A DNA stretch of 64,000 nucleotides from Helcococcus massiliensis. Its GTDB lineage: Bacteria > Bacillota > Clostridia > Tissierellales > Peptoniphilaceae. A model generated the notes under the pieces. It was not told the DNA's origin, made no database searches, and saw nothing but the letters and a program-made list of their open reading frames with translations. Below are positions 45,046 through 54,660 of the stretch, one piece after another. Position 1 is the stretch's first letter; every line of letters starts with the position of its first letter. The stretch lies in contig NZ_OGVE01000002.1 of assembly GCF_900258485.1 (NCBI RefSeq), positions 124,001 to 188,000 on the forward strand, written 5' to 3'. The position numbers and the translations under genes were made by a program.

Positions 45046-46002
45046 ATGATAAATAATTATAATTTTGATGAAAATAACGAAAATCACTCAGATAATTTCG
45101 AATTTAATAACGATTATAAAGAAAAAGAAAGAAGAGCCTATAGGCAAATTATTTTCACTTCTATAATTTTCTTATTCTCACTAAATTTTATCGTACCATT
45201 TTTAGCTAATTTTATTAGCCAGGAAATAAGCGGAATTTTAATGATATTAGCTGTCTCAATTTCTCTTATACCAGTTTTTCTTTTAATGGATGGAAAAAAC
45301 AAACTTGGAAAATTAAAAGTAATAAGAAAAAAAATGACTTTTTCTAATTTTTTATTTTTATTTGGTCTCATGTTTTTATCTAGTATAGTATTTGTTAATC
45401 TTACAAATATTTTAATTAAGGCTTTTAACATCCAATCTGTTGATGTAACTCGAATAATAAATGATAACCTAAACTTAAACTTATTTATATATGCAGTTAT
45501 TTTTGCACCTATCATGGAAGAATTCCAATTTAGAGGTTTATACCTAGAGCACGGAAGAAAATATAGTAGTCTAGCTACTATCTTACTAGTTTCTATTTGT
45601 TTTTCTTTTATGCATGGAAACTTTATTCAAAGTATAGGTACTATAGGTATGTCTTTAGTTATAAGTTATGTTGGATACTCATATGGATTTGTATATGCAG
45701 TTTTATTCCACTTTATAAACAACTTATATGCAACTATTGTTTCTAGATATATCATTGCTAATCCTGAATCCACACTAGCAATGTTTGTAGGAATAGCAAT
45801 CCTAATATTGATCTTAGTTACAGCTGGACTTTTAATTTTTAATAAGTCAGTTAAGGATGAGATAAAAGAAAATCTAGGCGTTTCAAAAGAAGATGCAGAT
45901 AAAGAAAAAAATATTGATGGATTAAATAATTTAATAAAAGATCCTGCATTTTATATTTATATAATTGTATTTATTACCTTATCTGTTTTAGAAGTATTTT
46001 AA
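45046..46002 (+). CDS. CPBP family intramembrane metalloprotease
   Basis: A 318-aa membrane protein with about eight hydrophobic segments. The three CPBP/CAAX protease motifs are clear: MEEFQFRGLY (glutamates and Arg, about 162-171), FSFMHGNF (His, about 189-196) and FHFINNLYA (His/Asn, about 225-233). An acidic Asn-rich N-terminus (about 1-30) is unusual. Family members cleave peptides within the membrane; in Gram-positives they are tied to bacteriocin immunity or peptide processing. No bacteriocin gene is adjacent. It is transcribed from an extended -10 promoter divergently from the PTS operon. Confidence 0.85.
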   Translation: MINNYNFDENNENHSDNFEFNNDYKEKERRAYRQIIFTSIIFLFSLNFIVPFLANFISQEISGILMILAVSISLIPVFLLMDGKNKLGKLKVIRKKMTFSNFLFLFGLMFLSSIVFVNLTNILIKAFNIQSVDVTRIINDNLNLNLFIYAVIFAPIMEEFQFRGLYLEHGRKYSSLATILLVSICFSFMHGNFIQSIGTIGMSLVISYVGYSYGFVYAVLFHFINNLYATIVSRYIIANPESTLAMFVGIAILILILVTAGLLIFNKSVKDEIKENLGVSKEDADKEKNIDGLNNLIKDPAFYIYIIVFITLSVLEVF

Positions 46003-46004
46003 GA

Positions 46005-46034
46005 AAAGCTTGCAAAAATTTGCAAGCTTTTTTT
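46005..46034 (+). terminator. Terminator of the CPBP protease gene
   Basis: 12-bp arms AAAGCTTGCAAA (46005-46016) and TTTGCAAGCTTT (46019-46030) followed by a plus-strand T-run. It may also serve the convergent PTS operon. Confidence 0.8.
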
Positions 46035-46037
46035 CAT

Positions 46038-47609
46038 TCAATATTTATTTAGTTCATTTTCTACATCTTTCCTTACTTCTTCTACCCCCAAGCCAATTAT
46101 GATTTGCACATTTGAGCCTGATTGGATAATTCCTTTTGATGGATAAATTTCAAGGATTTCCTTATCAACCTTGTTTGCATCATGAACTTCCGTTCTCAAC
46201 CTTGTATAACAGTTAGTTATAGATTTTATATTATCTTTTCCGCCTAATCCATCAATTATCAAGGCTATTTCTGAATCACGTTCATTTACTGATGATGTTT
46301 CTACTGGAATCTTTCCTTTCATCCTATCTCTTTTCTCTCTAGCTTCTTTCATTTCAATTTCTGTTGGCATAGTTCTACCAACAGTATTTAGATTCATTTT
46401 ATTAATCATTAATCTAAATACAAAGTATTCTAATACGGCAAGGCCAATAAATAGTATAGGTATTAACCATTGTTTACCTAATTCCATTGGAACTGCTAAG
46501 GAGTATAGTATAGTTTCAACTAAGTTACCTACATATACACCAAGTCCTAAGGCACTAGAAATCAGCATACCAAATCCGTAAATTACAGCATGGGCTAGCC
46601 ATAGTATAGGTGAACTGAATAAGAATAGAAATTCTATAGGTTCTGTGATACCTGCTAGCATTGAAGCCGCAACAGCTGGTATAACCATTGATTTAACTTT
46701 ATCCTTATTTTCTGCTTTAGCTGTATGAACTAAGGCGAATGCAATACCTAAAGGTAAAGCTGTGTATCCAAAGTTCAATAAAGAACCAATTGATGAATGA
46801 ATTTCTGTAATCTTATCTAAGTTTGCTAACTCAGCATACCAAATATTAGTTGCACCGTAATAGGCTTGGCCTGCAATAATAGCCTCCCCACCTATTGGTG
46901 AATAGGACATTGGAACCCATAATAAATGATGGAGACCAAATGGTAAGGCTAACCTGTTTACAAATCCATATACAAAGTATCCAAATGGACCAGCGCCTGA
47001 AATCCATCTCATCATTGCACTTAAACCTTGATTAAATATTGGCCATACATAAGTTACTGCTATTGCTAGCAAACTTGATACTATAATCATTATTAAAAAT
47101 GCAAATTTTGTACCTTCATACAGTTGTAAGTATTGGTGGAATTTTACATCCTTGAACTTATTAACAACATAGCCAACTATACATCCCATAACTATACCTA
47201 AAAATACACCCATATCGGTAACCTGTACACCAAGGACCATGCCTTGACCAGTACCAAATAATCCTGTATCTCCAGCTTCTGCTAAACGGTTTGTTGCTGT
47301 CAACCAATAATTGTTTGCAAATAAAAACATTAAGAATGAAGTAATTGCAATTACTGCCGCATCAGTCTTCTTATCAGGTACTAAAGCTGAGGCTATCCCA
47401 ATACAGAATACAACGGCTAAATTACCTATCATACCATTTACAGCTACAGTATTTATAAATTCTCCTGTTTTAATAAGAAAATCAGGCATAAATTCTAATC
47501 TCATTATAGCTGCTAAAGCAATAAGAATACCAGCTACCGCCATGAACATAACAGGCTGTATTACTGCTTGTGAAAATTTCTGACCTAAATTATATAACTT
47601 ATTTTTCAT
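46038..47609 (-). CDS. PTS EIICB, alpha-glucoside/maltose type
   Basis: A 523-aa fused transporter. The EIIC membrane part (about 1-400, glucose superfamily) includes the LPFGLHHLLWVPMSY region. The EIIB domain at the C-terminus (about 445-523) has the phosphocysteine in SITNCYTRLR near residue 464. No EIIA domain is attached, so a separate EIIA such as Crr must supply phosphate. It is the last gene of an operon with a ChbG-type deacetylase (9 nt upstream) and a GH4 enzyme. The family includes GlvC and MalX. The sugar here may be N-acetylated, judging from the deacetylase. Confidence 0.88.
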   Translation of the reverse strand: MKNKLYNLGQKFSQAVIQPVMFMAVAGILIALAAIMRLEFMPDFLIKTGEFINTVAVNGMIGNLAVVFCIGIASALVPDKKTDAAVIAITSFLMFLFANNYWLTATNRLAEAGDTGLFGTGQGMVLGVQVTDMGVFLGIVMGCIVGYVVNKFKDVKFHQYLQLYEGTKFAFLIMIIVSSLLAIAVTYVWPIFNQGLSAMMRWISGAGPFGYFVYGFVNRLALPFGLHHLLWVPMSYSPIGGEAIIAGQAYYGATNIWYAELANLDKITEIHSSIGSLLNFGYTALPLGIAFALVHTAKAENKDKVKSMVIPAVAASMLAGITEPIEFLFLFSSPILWLAHAVIYGFGMLISSALGLGVYVGNLVETILYSLAVPMELGKQWLIPILFIGLAVLEYFVFRLMINKMNLNTVGRTMPTEIEMKEAREKRDRMKGKIPVETSSVNERDSEIALIIDGLGGKDNIKSITNCYTRLRTEVHDANKVDKEILEIYPSKGIIQSGSNVQIIIGLGVEEVRKDVENELNKY

Positions 47610-47617
47610 AGTATCTC

Positions 47618-48376
47618 CTATATATCTCTAAAAGTAACTAGTTCTATTTCGTTGTCTTCTAAAAGTTTCTTTATTTCAGGACTTAGCAACTCTTTTAATG
47701 TACTTGTTCTACCAAGTGTATAAGAAGAATTTTCAACTAAGAATGAATCAACATAGGCTGGGTGACACATAATTTCAATACTATCATAGATTTTACAATC
47801 TCTTATCAAGTTATTAGTATCCATGTGTCTCCAAATTTCTTTATTTGATCCTATATGGTCAAAGTAATCCATCATTTTACTTGTTGATTTATACCCTTCA
47901 GGTAAATTAAAATTATTTCTTACAGGCAAACTATATTCATCAGCCAATCTTAAATATATTTTCTTTAATTCACCTACACTATTTATATGGTGGTGGCTAT
48001 CAATATGAGTTGGATTTATACCGCTATCTATTACTTTGTCTATTTGAGCCTTCCATTCTTTATAAACTTCGTCTAAATTTATTAAGTTTAGATTATCTTT
48101 TTTTTCATAGAATGAAAGATTTAGAAATGCTCCCTCATCATCTACTATTGTCTTTAACCCCTTACTTGCAGGATAACCACAAGTAAGTGTCAAGTGAACA
48201 CCTACACCTAAACCAGGGTTGTCTTTAGCAAGTTTTACCGCTTGATCGAAGCCTGGCATACCTGCCATTAATGTAGTAGATGTCAAAACTCCATTTTGAT
48301 AGGCTTCAATAATCCCCATATTAACACCTTTGCCATATCCAAAGTCATCCGCATTAATTATTAACTTTCCCATCAT
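47618..48376 (-). CDS. ChbG/YdjC-type carbohydrate deacetylase
   Basis: A 252-aa cytoplasmic polysaccharide-deacetylase-fold enzyme. LIINADDFGYGKGVNMGI (about 4-21) contains the metal-binding Asp, and THIDSHHHIN (about 122-131) gives the metal-binding His residues. GVHLTLTCGYP and MCHPAYVD are also conserved. In E. coli ChbG removes one acetyl group from chitobiose-6-phosphate so that the GH4 enzyme ChbF can act. It lies 5 nt after the GH4 gene, which supports the same role here on some N-acetylated disaccharide phosphate. Confidence 0.88.
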   Translation of the reverse strand: MMGKLIINADDFGYGKGVNMGIIEAYQNGVLTSTTLMAGMPGFDQAVKLAKDNPGLGVGVHLTLTCGYPASKGLKTIVDDEGAFLNLSFYEKKDNLNLINLDEVYKEWKAQIDKVIDSGINPTHIDSHHHINSVGELKKIYLRLADEYSLPVRNNFNLPEGYKSTSKMMDYFDHIGSNKEIWRHMDTNNLIRDCKIYDSIEIMCHPAYVDSFLVENSSYTLGRTSTLKELLSPEIKKLLEDNEIELVTFRDI

Positions 48377-48381
48377 ATCTC

Positions 48382-49692
48382 CTATTTTAATTCAACCCAA
48401 TAATCTCCGTTGGCTTCGATTAAATCATCTAATACAGCTTTTGCAACTTTAGCATTTGGAACTGTTTGATTTAAGGTGAAGGCTTCTAAAGCTTTTTGAT
48501 ATGAATTTTCAAAGTAAGCATCAACCAATAATTTTTCTGAAGCAACTTGAGCTTCCATTAACCCTTTATGGAAATCAGGTATATTAAATCCTAACCTAAT
48601 AGGTTCTACACCTTTCGCGTTTACATAGCAAGGTACTTCAACCGTAGCATCTTGTCTAAGATTTGGTATAGACCCCATATTTGGTACTATCAGCATAAAT
48701 CTGTCATTCTTATTGTAAAGAATAGAAGCAGCTATATCTACAATATACTGACCATGTGAATTTCCTTCATAGTCAATTCCTTCTAAGTCTGGATTTTCTC
48801 TAATCATTTTTGCTGTTTCTTTGATTTTCTTTAACCTACCATCCATTATCTCATTTGCTCTAGTATAGTTTGGATCAGATTGTTCAACTATCATTTCTGG
48901 ATATAAGTAATATTGTAAATAATTATTAGGAATATGTGTTGGAAAATCATCAACCATTTTTTTCATATTTTCATAGGTTAAAGCCCAACTATCATCCATT
49001 CCTTCAACATTAAAACCTTGTTTTTGAATTTTCTCTAAAATTTCTGGCATAATATCTCTTCCTAAAGAAACATCATAAATTGACTTATACCAACCAAAAT
49101 GATTTAGACCATAATATTCTTGTATCCAATTTTTTCTATCATAATCGAAACTATCACATATTAAATCTTCTATACCGATAGTCATATCACAAGCATTTAC
49201 AATTTTAGCGTCAGGATATTTTCTTCTAACTGTTTCAGCAACAATAGTTTCTGGATTAGTATAATTTAGAATCCATGCTTGTGGAGCATATTCTTGGATA
49301 AGATCTATTAATTCAGAGAATCCCTTCATAGATCTCATTCCATATGAAAATCCTCCTAAACCACATGTTTCTTGACCAACTAAGCCATGCTTTAGAGGGA
49401 TTTTTTCATCGATTTCTCTCATCTCCATTTTACCTACACGGATTTGAGAGAATACAAAATCAACTCCTGTAAAAGCTATCTTTGGATCTTCTGTTTTAAT
49501 TAACTCGATATCATAGCCACCATTATTTACTATAAAATCGATAATTACATGCATATCATCATTTCTAACAGGATCTATGTCATACAATCTTAACTCTTCC
49601 ACATTGAATTCATCACTATTTAGTAGAGTTAAAACTATACCAGGTGTATATCCACTACCCGCACCTGCAATTGTTACTTTTATACTCTTCAT
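48382..49692 (-). CDS. 6-phospho-glycosidase (GH4), probably alpha type
   Basis: A 436-aa NAD- and metal-dependent cytoplasmic hydrolase. The nucleotide-binding start is TIAGAGSGYTPGIV (about 7-20). The metal-site Cys lies in NACDMTIGIEDL (about 170), and GLNHFGWY (about 200) supplies the His. The CDM.xGIE form and GLNHFGW are closer, as I recall them, to GlvA/MalH 6-phospho-alpha-glucosidases than to CelF-type beta enzymes, which have CN.P. It is the first gene of the operon and is divergent from an RpiR regulator. Acting with the deacetylase, it probably hydrolyses an imported phosphorylated disaccharide. The linkage is inferred. Confidence 0.88.
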   Translation of the reverse strand: MKSIKVTIAGAGSGYTPGIVLTLLNSDEFNVEELRLYDIDPVRNDDMHVIIDFIVNNGGYDIELIKTEDPKIAFTGVDFVFSQIRVGKMEMREIDEKIPLKHGLVGQETCGLGGFSYGMRSMKGFSELIDLIQEYAPQAWILNYTNPETIVAETVRRKYPDAKIVNACDMTIGIEDLICDSFDYDRKNWIQEYYGLNHFGWYKSIYDVSLGRDIMPEILEKIQKQGFNVEGMDDSWALTYENMKKMVDDFPTHIPNNYLQYYLYPEMIVEQSDPNYTRANEIMDGRLKKIKETAKMIRENPDLEGIDYEGNSHGQYIVDIAASILYNKNDRFMLIVPNMGSIPNLRQDATVEVPCYVNAKGVEPIRLGFNIPDFHKGLMEAQVASEKLLVDAYFENSYQKALEAFTLNQTVPNAKVAKAVLDDLIEANGDYWVELK

Positions 49693-49707
49693 TTTTCCTC
49701 CTTTTTT

Positions 49708-49733
49708 ATTTTGAAAACTTTTTCCTTCAAAAT
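49708..49733. promoter_or_regulatory. Inverted repeat upstream of the GH4 operon
   Basis: 8-bp arms ATTTTGAA (49708-49715) and TTCAAAAT (49726-49733) lie just upstream of the GH4 ribosome site. It is a candidate RpiR operator. A second dyad, TGGAAA-TT-TTTCCA (49819-49832), lies nearer the regulator gene. Confidence 0.45.
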
Positions 49734-49818
49734 AATAATATCAAATTAATGTTCATATTCCAATCATGGGACATAAAATGGAAGTTTTTTCTTAATCTGT
49801 TTTATATAAAGTGTTTCA

Positions 49819-49832
49819 TGGAAATTTTTCCA
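49819..49832. promoter_or_regulatory. Dyad TGGAAA-TT-TTTCCA in the divergent intergenic region
   Basis: 6-bp perfect arms with a 2-bp centre lie 61 bp upstream of the RpiR-family gene and 127 bp upstream of the GH4 operon. It is suitably placed for autoregulation. The rest of the 200-bp intergenic region is AT-rich without other clear signals. Confidence 0.35.
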
Positions 49833-49892
49833 AACTATATTTTTATTTTTCTATATGATAAAATACACATATAGTTTAGTTAGGAGAAAAAA

Positions 49893-50645
49893 ATGAGTAT
49901 CATAAATTATCTAATAATTAAAAATCAAGATAATCTTTCAAATTCTGATATTGATATCCTAAAAGTATTAGATAAAAATATTAACAAAATAAAAGATAGT
50001 ACAATAAATGAACTTGCATTGATAACTTATACTTCTACTTCTAGTTTTTTTAGATTGGTACAAAAACTAGGATTTAATAGTTTTACTGAATTTAAATTTT
50101 ACATTCGAAACGAAATCGATAAAAGCAAAAAAGACGATAAACTTTCAGATAATCTATTCTTAACAAAACTAGAGGAGCAATTAGAACTAACTGATAAAAT
50201 CAACCAAGATAAAATCAAACTTGTAGCTGAAACCTTGATGAACAGCAAAAATATATATTGCTATTCTACAGGATGGAAACAAGAAAAATTATCTCAAAAC
50301 TTTATTAGTGATATAAGTCTATATAATATTGAAATAAGTTATATAAGGTCTATTGAAGAATTTGTGAAGATAAAAAAAACTAGCGATTCTACAGTCTTGA
50401 TACTTTCTTATAGTGGTGATTTAGCAGCCTACCATGATAAGGTTAAAGAATTAAAAGATAATAAGGTAAAAATTATAGGTCTATGCTTAAATAAAAACTC
50501 CCCACTTGATGAAATATCAGATATTAGTCTAATTTATTTGAATAATGATAAAGACAGCAACTTTGTACATTGGCAAACTTTTAGTGTTTACTATATTTTC
50601 GAAAAAATTATATATGAACTAACAAAAATAATGATTAATAATTAA
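49893..50645 (+). CDS. RpiR/MurR-family transcriptional regulator
   Basis: A 250-aa regulator with an N-terminal helix-turn-helix (about 20-70, STINELALITYTSTSSFFRLVQ) typical of RpiR proteins. A SIS sugar-phosphate-binding domain follows (about 105-230, NIYCYSTGWKQEKLSQNF, LILSYSGDLAAYHDKV). It is divergent from the GH4/ChbG/EIICB operon and most likely senses the phosphosugar made by that pathway. The ribosome site is TAGGAG. Confidence 0.88.
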   Translation: MSIINYLIIKNQDNLSNSDIDILKVLDKNINKIKDSTINELALITYTSTSSFFRLVQKLGFNSFTEFKFYIRNEIDKSKKDDKLSDNLFLTKLEEQLELTDKINQDKIKLVAETLMNSKNIYCYSTGWKQEKLSQNFISDISLYNIEISYIRSIEEFVKIKKTSDSTVLILSYSGDLAAYHDKVKELKDNKVKIIGLCLNKNSPLDEISDISLIYLNNDKDSNFVHWQTFSVYYIFEKIIYELTKIMINN

Positions 50646-50678
50646 AAAGCTATGAAATTAAATTATTTCATAGCTTTT
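50645..50678 (+). terminator. Terminator of the RpiR gene (bidirectional)
   Basis: 14-bp perfect arms AAAAGCTATGAAAT (50645-50658) and ATTTCATAGCTTTT (50665-50678). The next gene is convergent and ends 10 bp further on, so it may use the same hairpin. Confidence 0.75.
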
Positions 50679-50687
50679 ACTTTTATT

Positions 50688-52385
50688 CTATTTAATTTTT
50701 GAATGATCCAATGATTCTATATATTCTTCCAATTTAGGAACTATATACTTAAAGGTTTCTTCTTCAAATGGATTTTTTAATCCAACCTTTTCTATAGTTT
50801 CTTTTGTTCCATACTTACCACCAAGTTTACATAAGTCTAGGTATTTTTCCCATGCATCCTTGTGGTCTTCCATATCCATTACAAAGAATTGGAAGGCATT
50901 TACTTGGGCTATTGTATAGTCTAGGTAATAGAAAGGTGATGAGTAAACATGACCTTGTCTTTGCCATCTTCTACCTTCTTCCATGAAATGATTATCTTCA
51001 TAATCTATTTCAGGATTATATTTCTTTTGGATTTGTCTAAACTTAGTATTTCTTTCTTGTGGGCTTGCTTGTGGATTGTCATATACCCATTCTTGGAACT
51101 CGTCAATTGAAGCACCATAAGGTAAGAATTGGATAGATCCAACTACATGGTTATATAGGAATTTTTCAGTATCTTCTTTGAAGAATTCTTTCATCCAAGG
51201 GTGTGTAAAATATTCCATTGACATGGAATGAGTTTCCATGATTTCCATACATGCTGATTGGTTGTCTGATGGATAAACATTCCTTACAAGGTAACCTTGG
51301 AAGGCGTGACCGGCTTCATGGGTTAAAACTTCAGCATCATGGGCAGTTCCATTAAAATTTGCAAATATGAAAGGTAGTTTTGTTACAGGTAGAGATGTCA
51401 TATAGCCACCTGGTGCCTTACCCGCCTTAGAACTTAAGTCCATCATTTCATTTTCTACCATTTTATTGAAGAATTCTTCAGTTTCTGGCGAAAGTTCAGC
51501 ATACATGTCTTTAGCTAATTTAACTAAATGATTTTCATCCCCCTTTGGTGTAGGGTTTCCACTTATGAAATTTAGATTTAAATCGTAATATTTCATATCT
51601 TCAATACTGATTCTCTTAGCTTGTTCTTTATAGTATTTTTGTGCTAGCGGTACAATATATATGTAAATTTGGTCCCTATAATTTTTAGCATCATCTCTAT
51701 CCCAATCGGTTCTACCAAAAGATCTGTAGGCTACATCAATGTATGAATCAAAGCCTAATTTGTTGGCTATTCTTGTTCTGATTTTTACCAATTCATCATA
51801 AATCCTATCAAAATCTTCTTTTCTTTCTTCAAACCATTTGGTCATAGTTTCTTGGGCAGCTTTTCTTCTAGCCCTATCCTTGTCTTGTAGGACTGGTGAA
51901 AAACTTGAAAGATTGTAGGTTTTTCCTTCAAATTCAAACTCTGCTGTACCCGTTAATTTTTGGTATTCTTGAGTCAACTTTGCTTCTTCCACCCTATCTT
52001 CCATGATTTCAGGTTTGAAGATATTTTTTTGCAATTCATCAGTTTTAGTGATGTTTGTACCATACTTATCTTCAAATTCTTTTCTAAATTGAGATTTTAA
52101 TCTGATATTTTGAAGCCTATTTCCAGCTTGTGAAAATTTAGGAATGATTTGATCAAAAGCTTCTACCTCTTTTTCATAAAACTCATCCCTTGTATCAATT
52201 GAATTTCTTATGTAGGCTATTGTATACATTTCTGCAAATTGAGCCATTTTATCTTCATATTTTTTATGGGCTTCGAAAAATTCTTCTGAATTTTCTGCAT
52301 TTTCTAAAGTATCTAGATATTGATTTAAACTTTCTAAGTCTTGGTCAAAATCTGGTCTTTTGTATTGTAAATCATTAAATTTCAT
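50688..52385 (-). CDS. M3-family oligoendopeptidase (PepF-like)
   Basis: A 565-aa cytoplasmic zinc metallopeptidase. The HEAGHAFQ motif (about 356-363) supplies the two zinc His and the catalytic Glu; the third ligand Glu is in ACMEIMETHSMSMEYF. The N-terminal helical domain and the C-terminal FYYLDYTIAQVNAF region match the M3 oligoendopeptidase F group. It cuts short peptides for amino acid use, in line with an asaccharolytic or peptide-using anaerobic coccus. It is monocistronic, with an AGGAGG ribosome site. Confidence 0.9.
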   Translation of the reverse strand: MKFNDLQYKRPDFDQDLESLNQYLDTLENAENSEEFFEAHKKYEDKMAQFAEMYTIAYIRNSIDTRDEFYEKEVEAFDQIIPKFSQAGNRLQNIRLKSQFRKEFEDKYGTNITKTDELQKNIFKPEIMEDRVEEAKLTQEYQKLTGTAEFEFEGKTYNLSSFSPVLQDKDRARRKAAQETMTKWFEERKEDFDRIYDELVKIRTRIANKLGFDSYIDVAYRSFGRTDWDRDDAKNYRDQIYIYIVPLAQKYYKEQAKRISIEDMKYYDLNLNFISGNPTPKGDENHLVKLAKDMYAELSPETEEFFNKMVENEMMDLSSKAGKAPGGYMTSLPVTKLPFIFANFNGTAHDAEVLTHEAGHAFQGYLVRNVYPSDNQSACMEIMETHSMSMEYFTHPWMKEFFKEDTEKFLYNHVVGSIQFLPYGASIDEFQEWVYDNPQASPQERNTKFRQIQKKYNPEIDYEDNHFMEEGRRWQRQGHVYSSPFYYLDYTIAQVNAFQFFVMDMEDHKDAWEKYLDLCKLGGKYGTKETIEKVGLKNPFEEETFKYIVPKLEEYIESLDHSKIK

Positions 52386-52499
52386 AATTCCTCCTGTCTT
52401 GTTATATATCTTACCACTAAAAATTGAATTTATAAATGAAATTGTAAAACTTTAATAAGTTCAGTATAATGAGTATGTTAAAAACAAAAGGAGTTAATT

Positions 52500-52699
52500 A
52501 TGTATGAATGGTTTTTAGGAATAAATCCAATCTTACAAGCACTAATGGCTGGTATTTTCACCTGGGCTTGTACAGCCCTTGGAGCTGCTGTGGTGTTTTT
52601 TGTAAGAAAAATGGATGATAAGTTTCTTGCTATAATACAAGGATTAGCAGCAGGAGTGATGACTGCAGCATCATTTTGGTCTCTACTTGATCCAGCTGT
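52500..52699 (+). pseudogene. ZIP-family metal transporter, 5' part (split by the element)
   Basis: The ATG at 52500 has AGGAG upstream. Sixty-six codons encode a ZIP/GufA-type N-terminus with a membrane segment ([20 protein letters not shown]) and the conserved [17 protein letters not shown]. After 52699 the frame enters foreign DNA and stops at 52748. The missing part lies at 62470-63084. Joining the shared GT restores DPAVEYGESGPLPAW in frame, giving a 270-codon gene. ZIP proteins import zinc, iron or manganese. The fragment alone cannot work. Confidence 0.9.
52697..52699. other. attL core (left junction of the integrated element)
   Basis: TGT at 52697-52699 is shared with 62469-62471. 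To its left the ZIP frame is intact; to its right the recombinase frame is intact on the other strand. A 2-3 bp identity is typical of large serine recombinases, which exchange at a central dinucleotide (here probably GT). Confidence 0.8.
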
Positions 52700-54445
52700 G
52701 TTGTCTTTTGCTTGGGAACATAATTTTTTATCCTCGTCATTCTTGTAGGAACACAATTTATTAATGTCATCGTCTTTGGCATTTTTTCTTTTATCTTTAA
52801 AATTATTAGAATCTTGACTATCTTTAACTCCTGTTTTGAAATAGAATGTTAAGTCATATGGATGAACTGTTCCGTCTTTGTCAATTCTTCCAACCACGAC
52901 TTTATCAACTATGCTTTCAAATACTGTTCTGTTAAATTCCTCTATAACTTCTCTATTCTCTAACACCTTTTTAAATTGCTTTAATCTTTCTTTAATAGAG
53001 TCTTCATCTTTTATCGTTAGTTCAAGTGTTTTCTTTTCATCAAGTAATTCTTCTTTTTGCTTTGTCAGTTTTTTATACTTTTTAACATAAACTTCTTCGT
53101 CTATACTATCTTCTAAATGAAGATCAACTAACTTTCTTTCTTAACTAATGACTCTGTTTAATTGGTTTTCTAACTTTTTCAAATCTTTGACTAAAGTATT
53201 ATCATTTATTTCTTCTTCTACAATTTTTAAAAAGTCATCTATTACTGTTGAATCTGCATGGCATAATTGCCTATAGCTTTCAACAAATGCTTTTTCTATT
53301 GCCGCTTCTTGTATTCCCTTTGAATGAGGGCAATATTTTTTACCTTTTTTTGTTGACCTTACACATTGCCAGTTAATTTTTTTGTAAATTGAACTTGTGT
53401 GCCAAGTTCTTCTTGAAAGTATTTCGCCACAAAATCCACATTCAAGCATACTTGAAAAAGCATATTGTCTTGATAGTTTTTCTCTTTTCCTATCCTTATT
53501 AGCAATGGTGTTTCTGTTTTGTGCTCTTCTGAGTCTAATCTCCTGTGCCTTTTCAAAGTCTTCTCTTGATATAATTGGATCGTGATGATTTTCAATGTGG
53601 TATTTATCAGATTCTCCAAAATTTGCTAGCCTTCTTTTTGTTATGGGATCAACTGTGAAGGTCTTTCCCATTAGTATATCGCCAATATACTTTTCATTCT
53701 TAATTATTCCTAACACTGTAGTATCAGACCATTTTGTTTTACCTCTCGGGGTGAGATATCCTTGCTCTTCTAGTTCCCTGCCAATGACTGATCCGCCATT
53801 GCCCTCTAAATATCTTTTAAAGATGTATCTGACAATTTTGGCTTCTTCTTCATTTATAGAGATACTTTTTGTTGTAGGGTCATAATCGTATCCAAGGCAA
53901 CCTTGAAAACCAATAAGCTCCCCTTTTTCCATTTTCATTTTCAGTCCTTTTTTTACATGGGCTGAGGTATTTTCTACTTCTTGTTGAGCTACTGAACTTA
54001 ATATTGTTAGTAATAGCTCTCCATCCATTGTCAAAGTATCTATATTTTCTTCTTCAAATACTACACCAACATTGTTTTCCTTTAATAGTCTTACATACTT
54101 TAAGGTATCTAATGTATTTCTAGCAAATCTTGATATAGATTTAGTAATTATCATGTCTATATCTCCATTTTGACAATCACTAATTAGCCTCATGAAATCT
54201 ACTCTTTTAGTAGCAGTTGTTCCTGTTGTTGCTTCATCTGCATATATACCAGCTAAAGTCCAGTTTTTATTATTTTTTATTAGATTTGTGTAATAATCAA
54301 CTTGCGATTTATATGATTCAAGTTGGTCTTTACTATCAGTGCTAACTCGACAATATGCTGCAACTCGTTTTAAATCTAAATGCAGTGCATTTCTATTTCT
54401 TGCTCCTGTATTTGAAGCTTTTATTACTTTTACTTTAGTATTCAT
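52697..54445 (-). pseudogene. Large serine recombinase, interrupted by TAA and by integration
   Basis: The resolvase domain at the N-terminus (about 30-170) has catalytic S35 in AAYCRVSTDS. A recombinase domain (about 185-300), a zinc ribbon (LECGFCGEILSRR, near 345) and a coiled-coil region follow. The frame stops at a TAA at 53141-53143 after 434 codons. It then continues open for 148 more codons (ERKLVDLHLEDSIDEEVYV to KDNT) to the element edge. The stop sits where Gln would be one base change away (CAA). Past the edge, the natural C-terminus is found at 62310-62468. Repaired, the protein would be about 635 aa. AAGGAGG precedes the start. Confidence 0.85.
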
Positions 54446-54500
54446 TTTACCTCCTTCCCATTTTGTATCTTTCTACAGTGTTATTATATCACAAGATTAA

Positions 54501-54638
54501 CTACTTTCTATCCATATTCTTATAATCATTTTCTAACCTGTTCTTAATTTTTCTATATTCCTTATCATTAATTAATTTAAGATCATAAAGTCTACATAAC
54601 ATAGCAACTCTCATACTATAAATCTTTATTGCTTGCAT
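54501..54638 (-). CDS. 45-aa SHOCT-like protein next to the recombinase
   Basis: A small ORF with a strong AGGAGGT ribosome site. The product is basic and helical (MQAIKIYSMRVAMLCRLYDL, then INDKEYRKIKNRLE). The pattern of a short helix followed by a LIND.EYRKIK segment resembles the small SHOCT-like proteins often encoded directly before serine recombinases. A role in recombination directionality or recombinase control is possible but unproven. It ends 55 bp before the recombinase start and is likely cotranscribed. Confidence 0.6.
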   Translation of the reverse strand: MQAIKIYSMRVAMLCRLYDLKLINDKEYRKIKNRLENDYKNMDRK

Positions 54639-54660
54639 TTTACCTCCTATGTAAGTTATT

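Noticed and set aside
52478-52966. A 162-codon minus-strand open frame as a separate gene
   Set aside because: It is the downstream part of the interrupted recombinase reading on into the antisense of the ZIP gene; its Met codons have no ribosome site.
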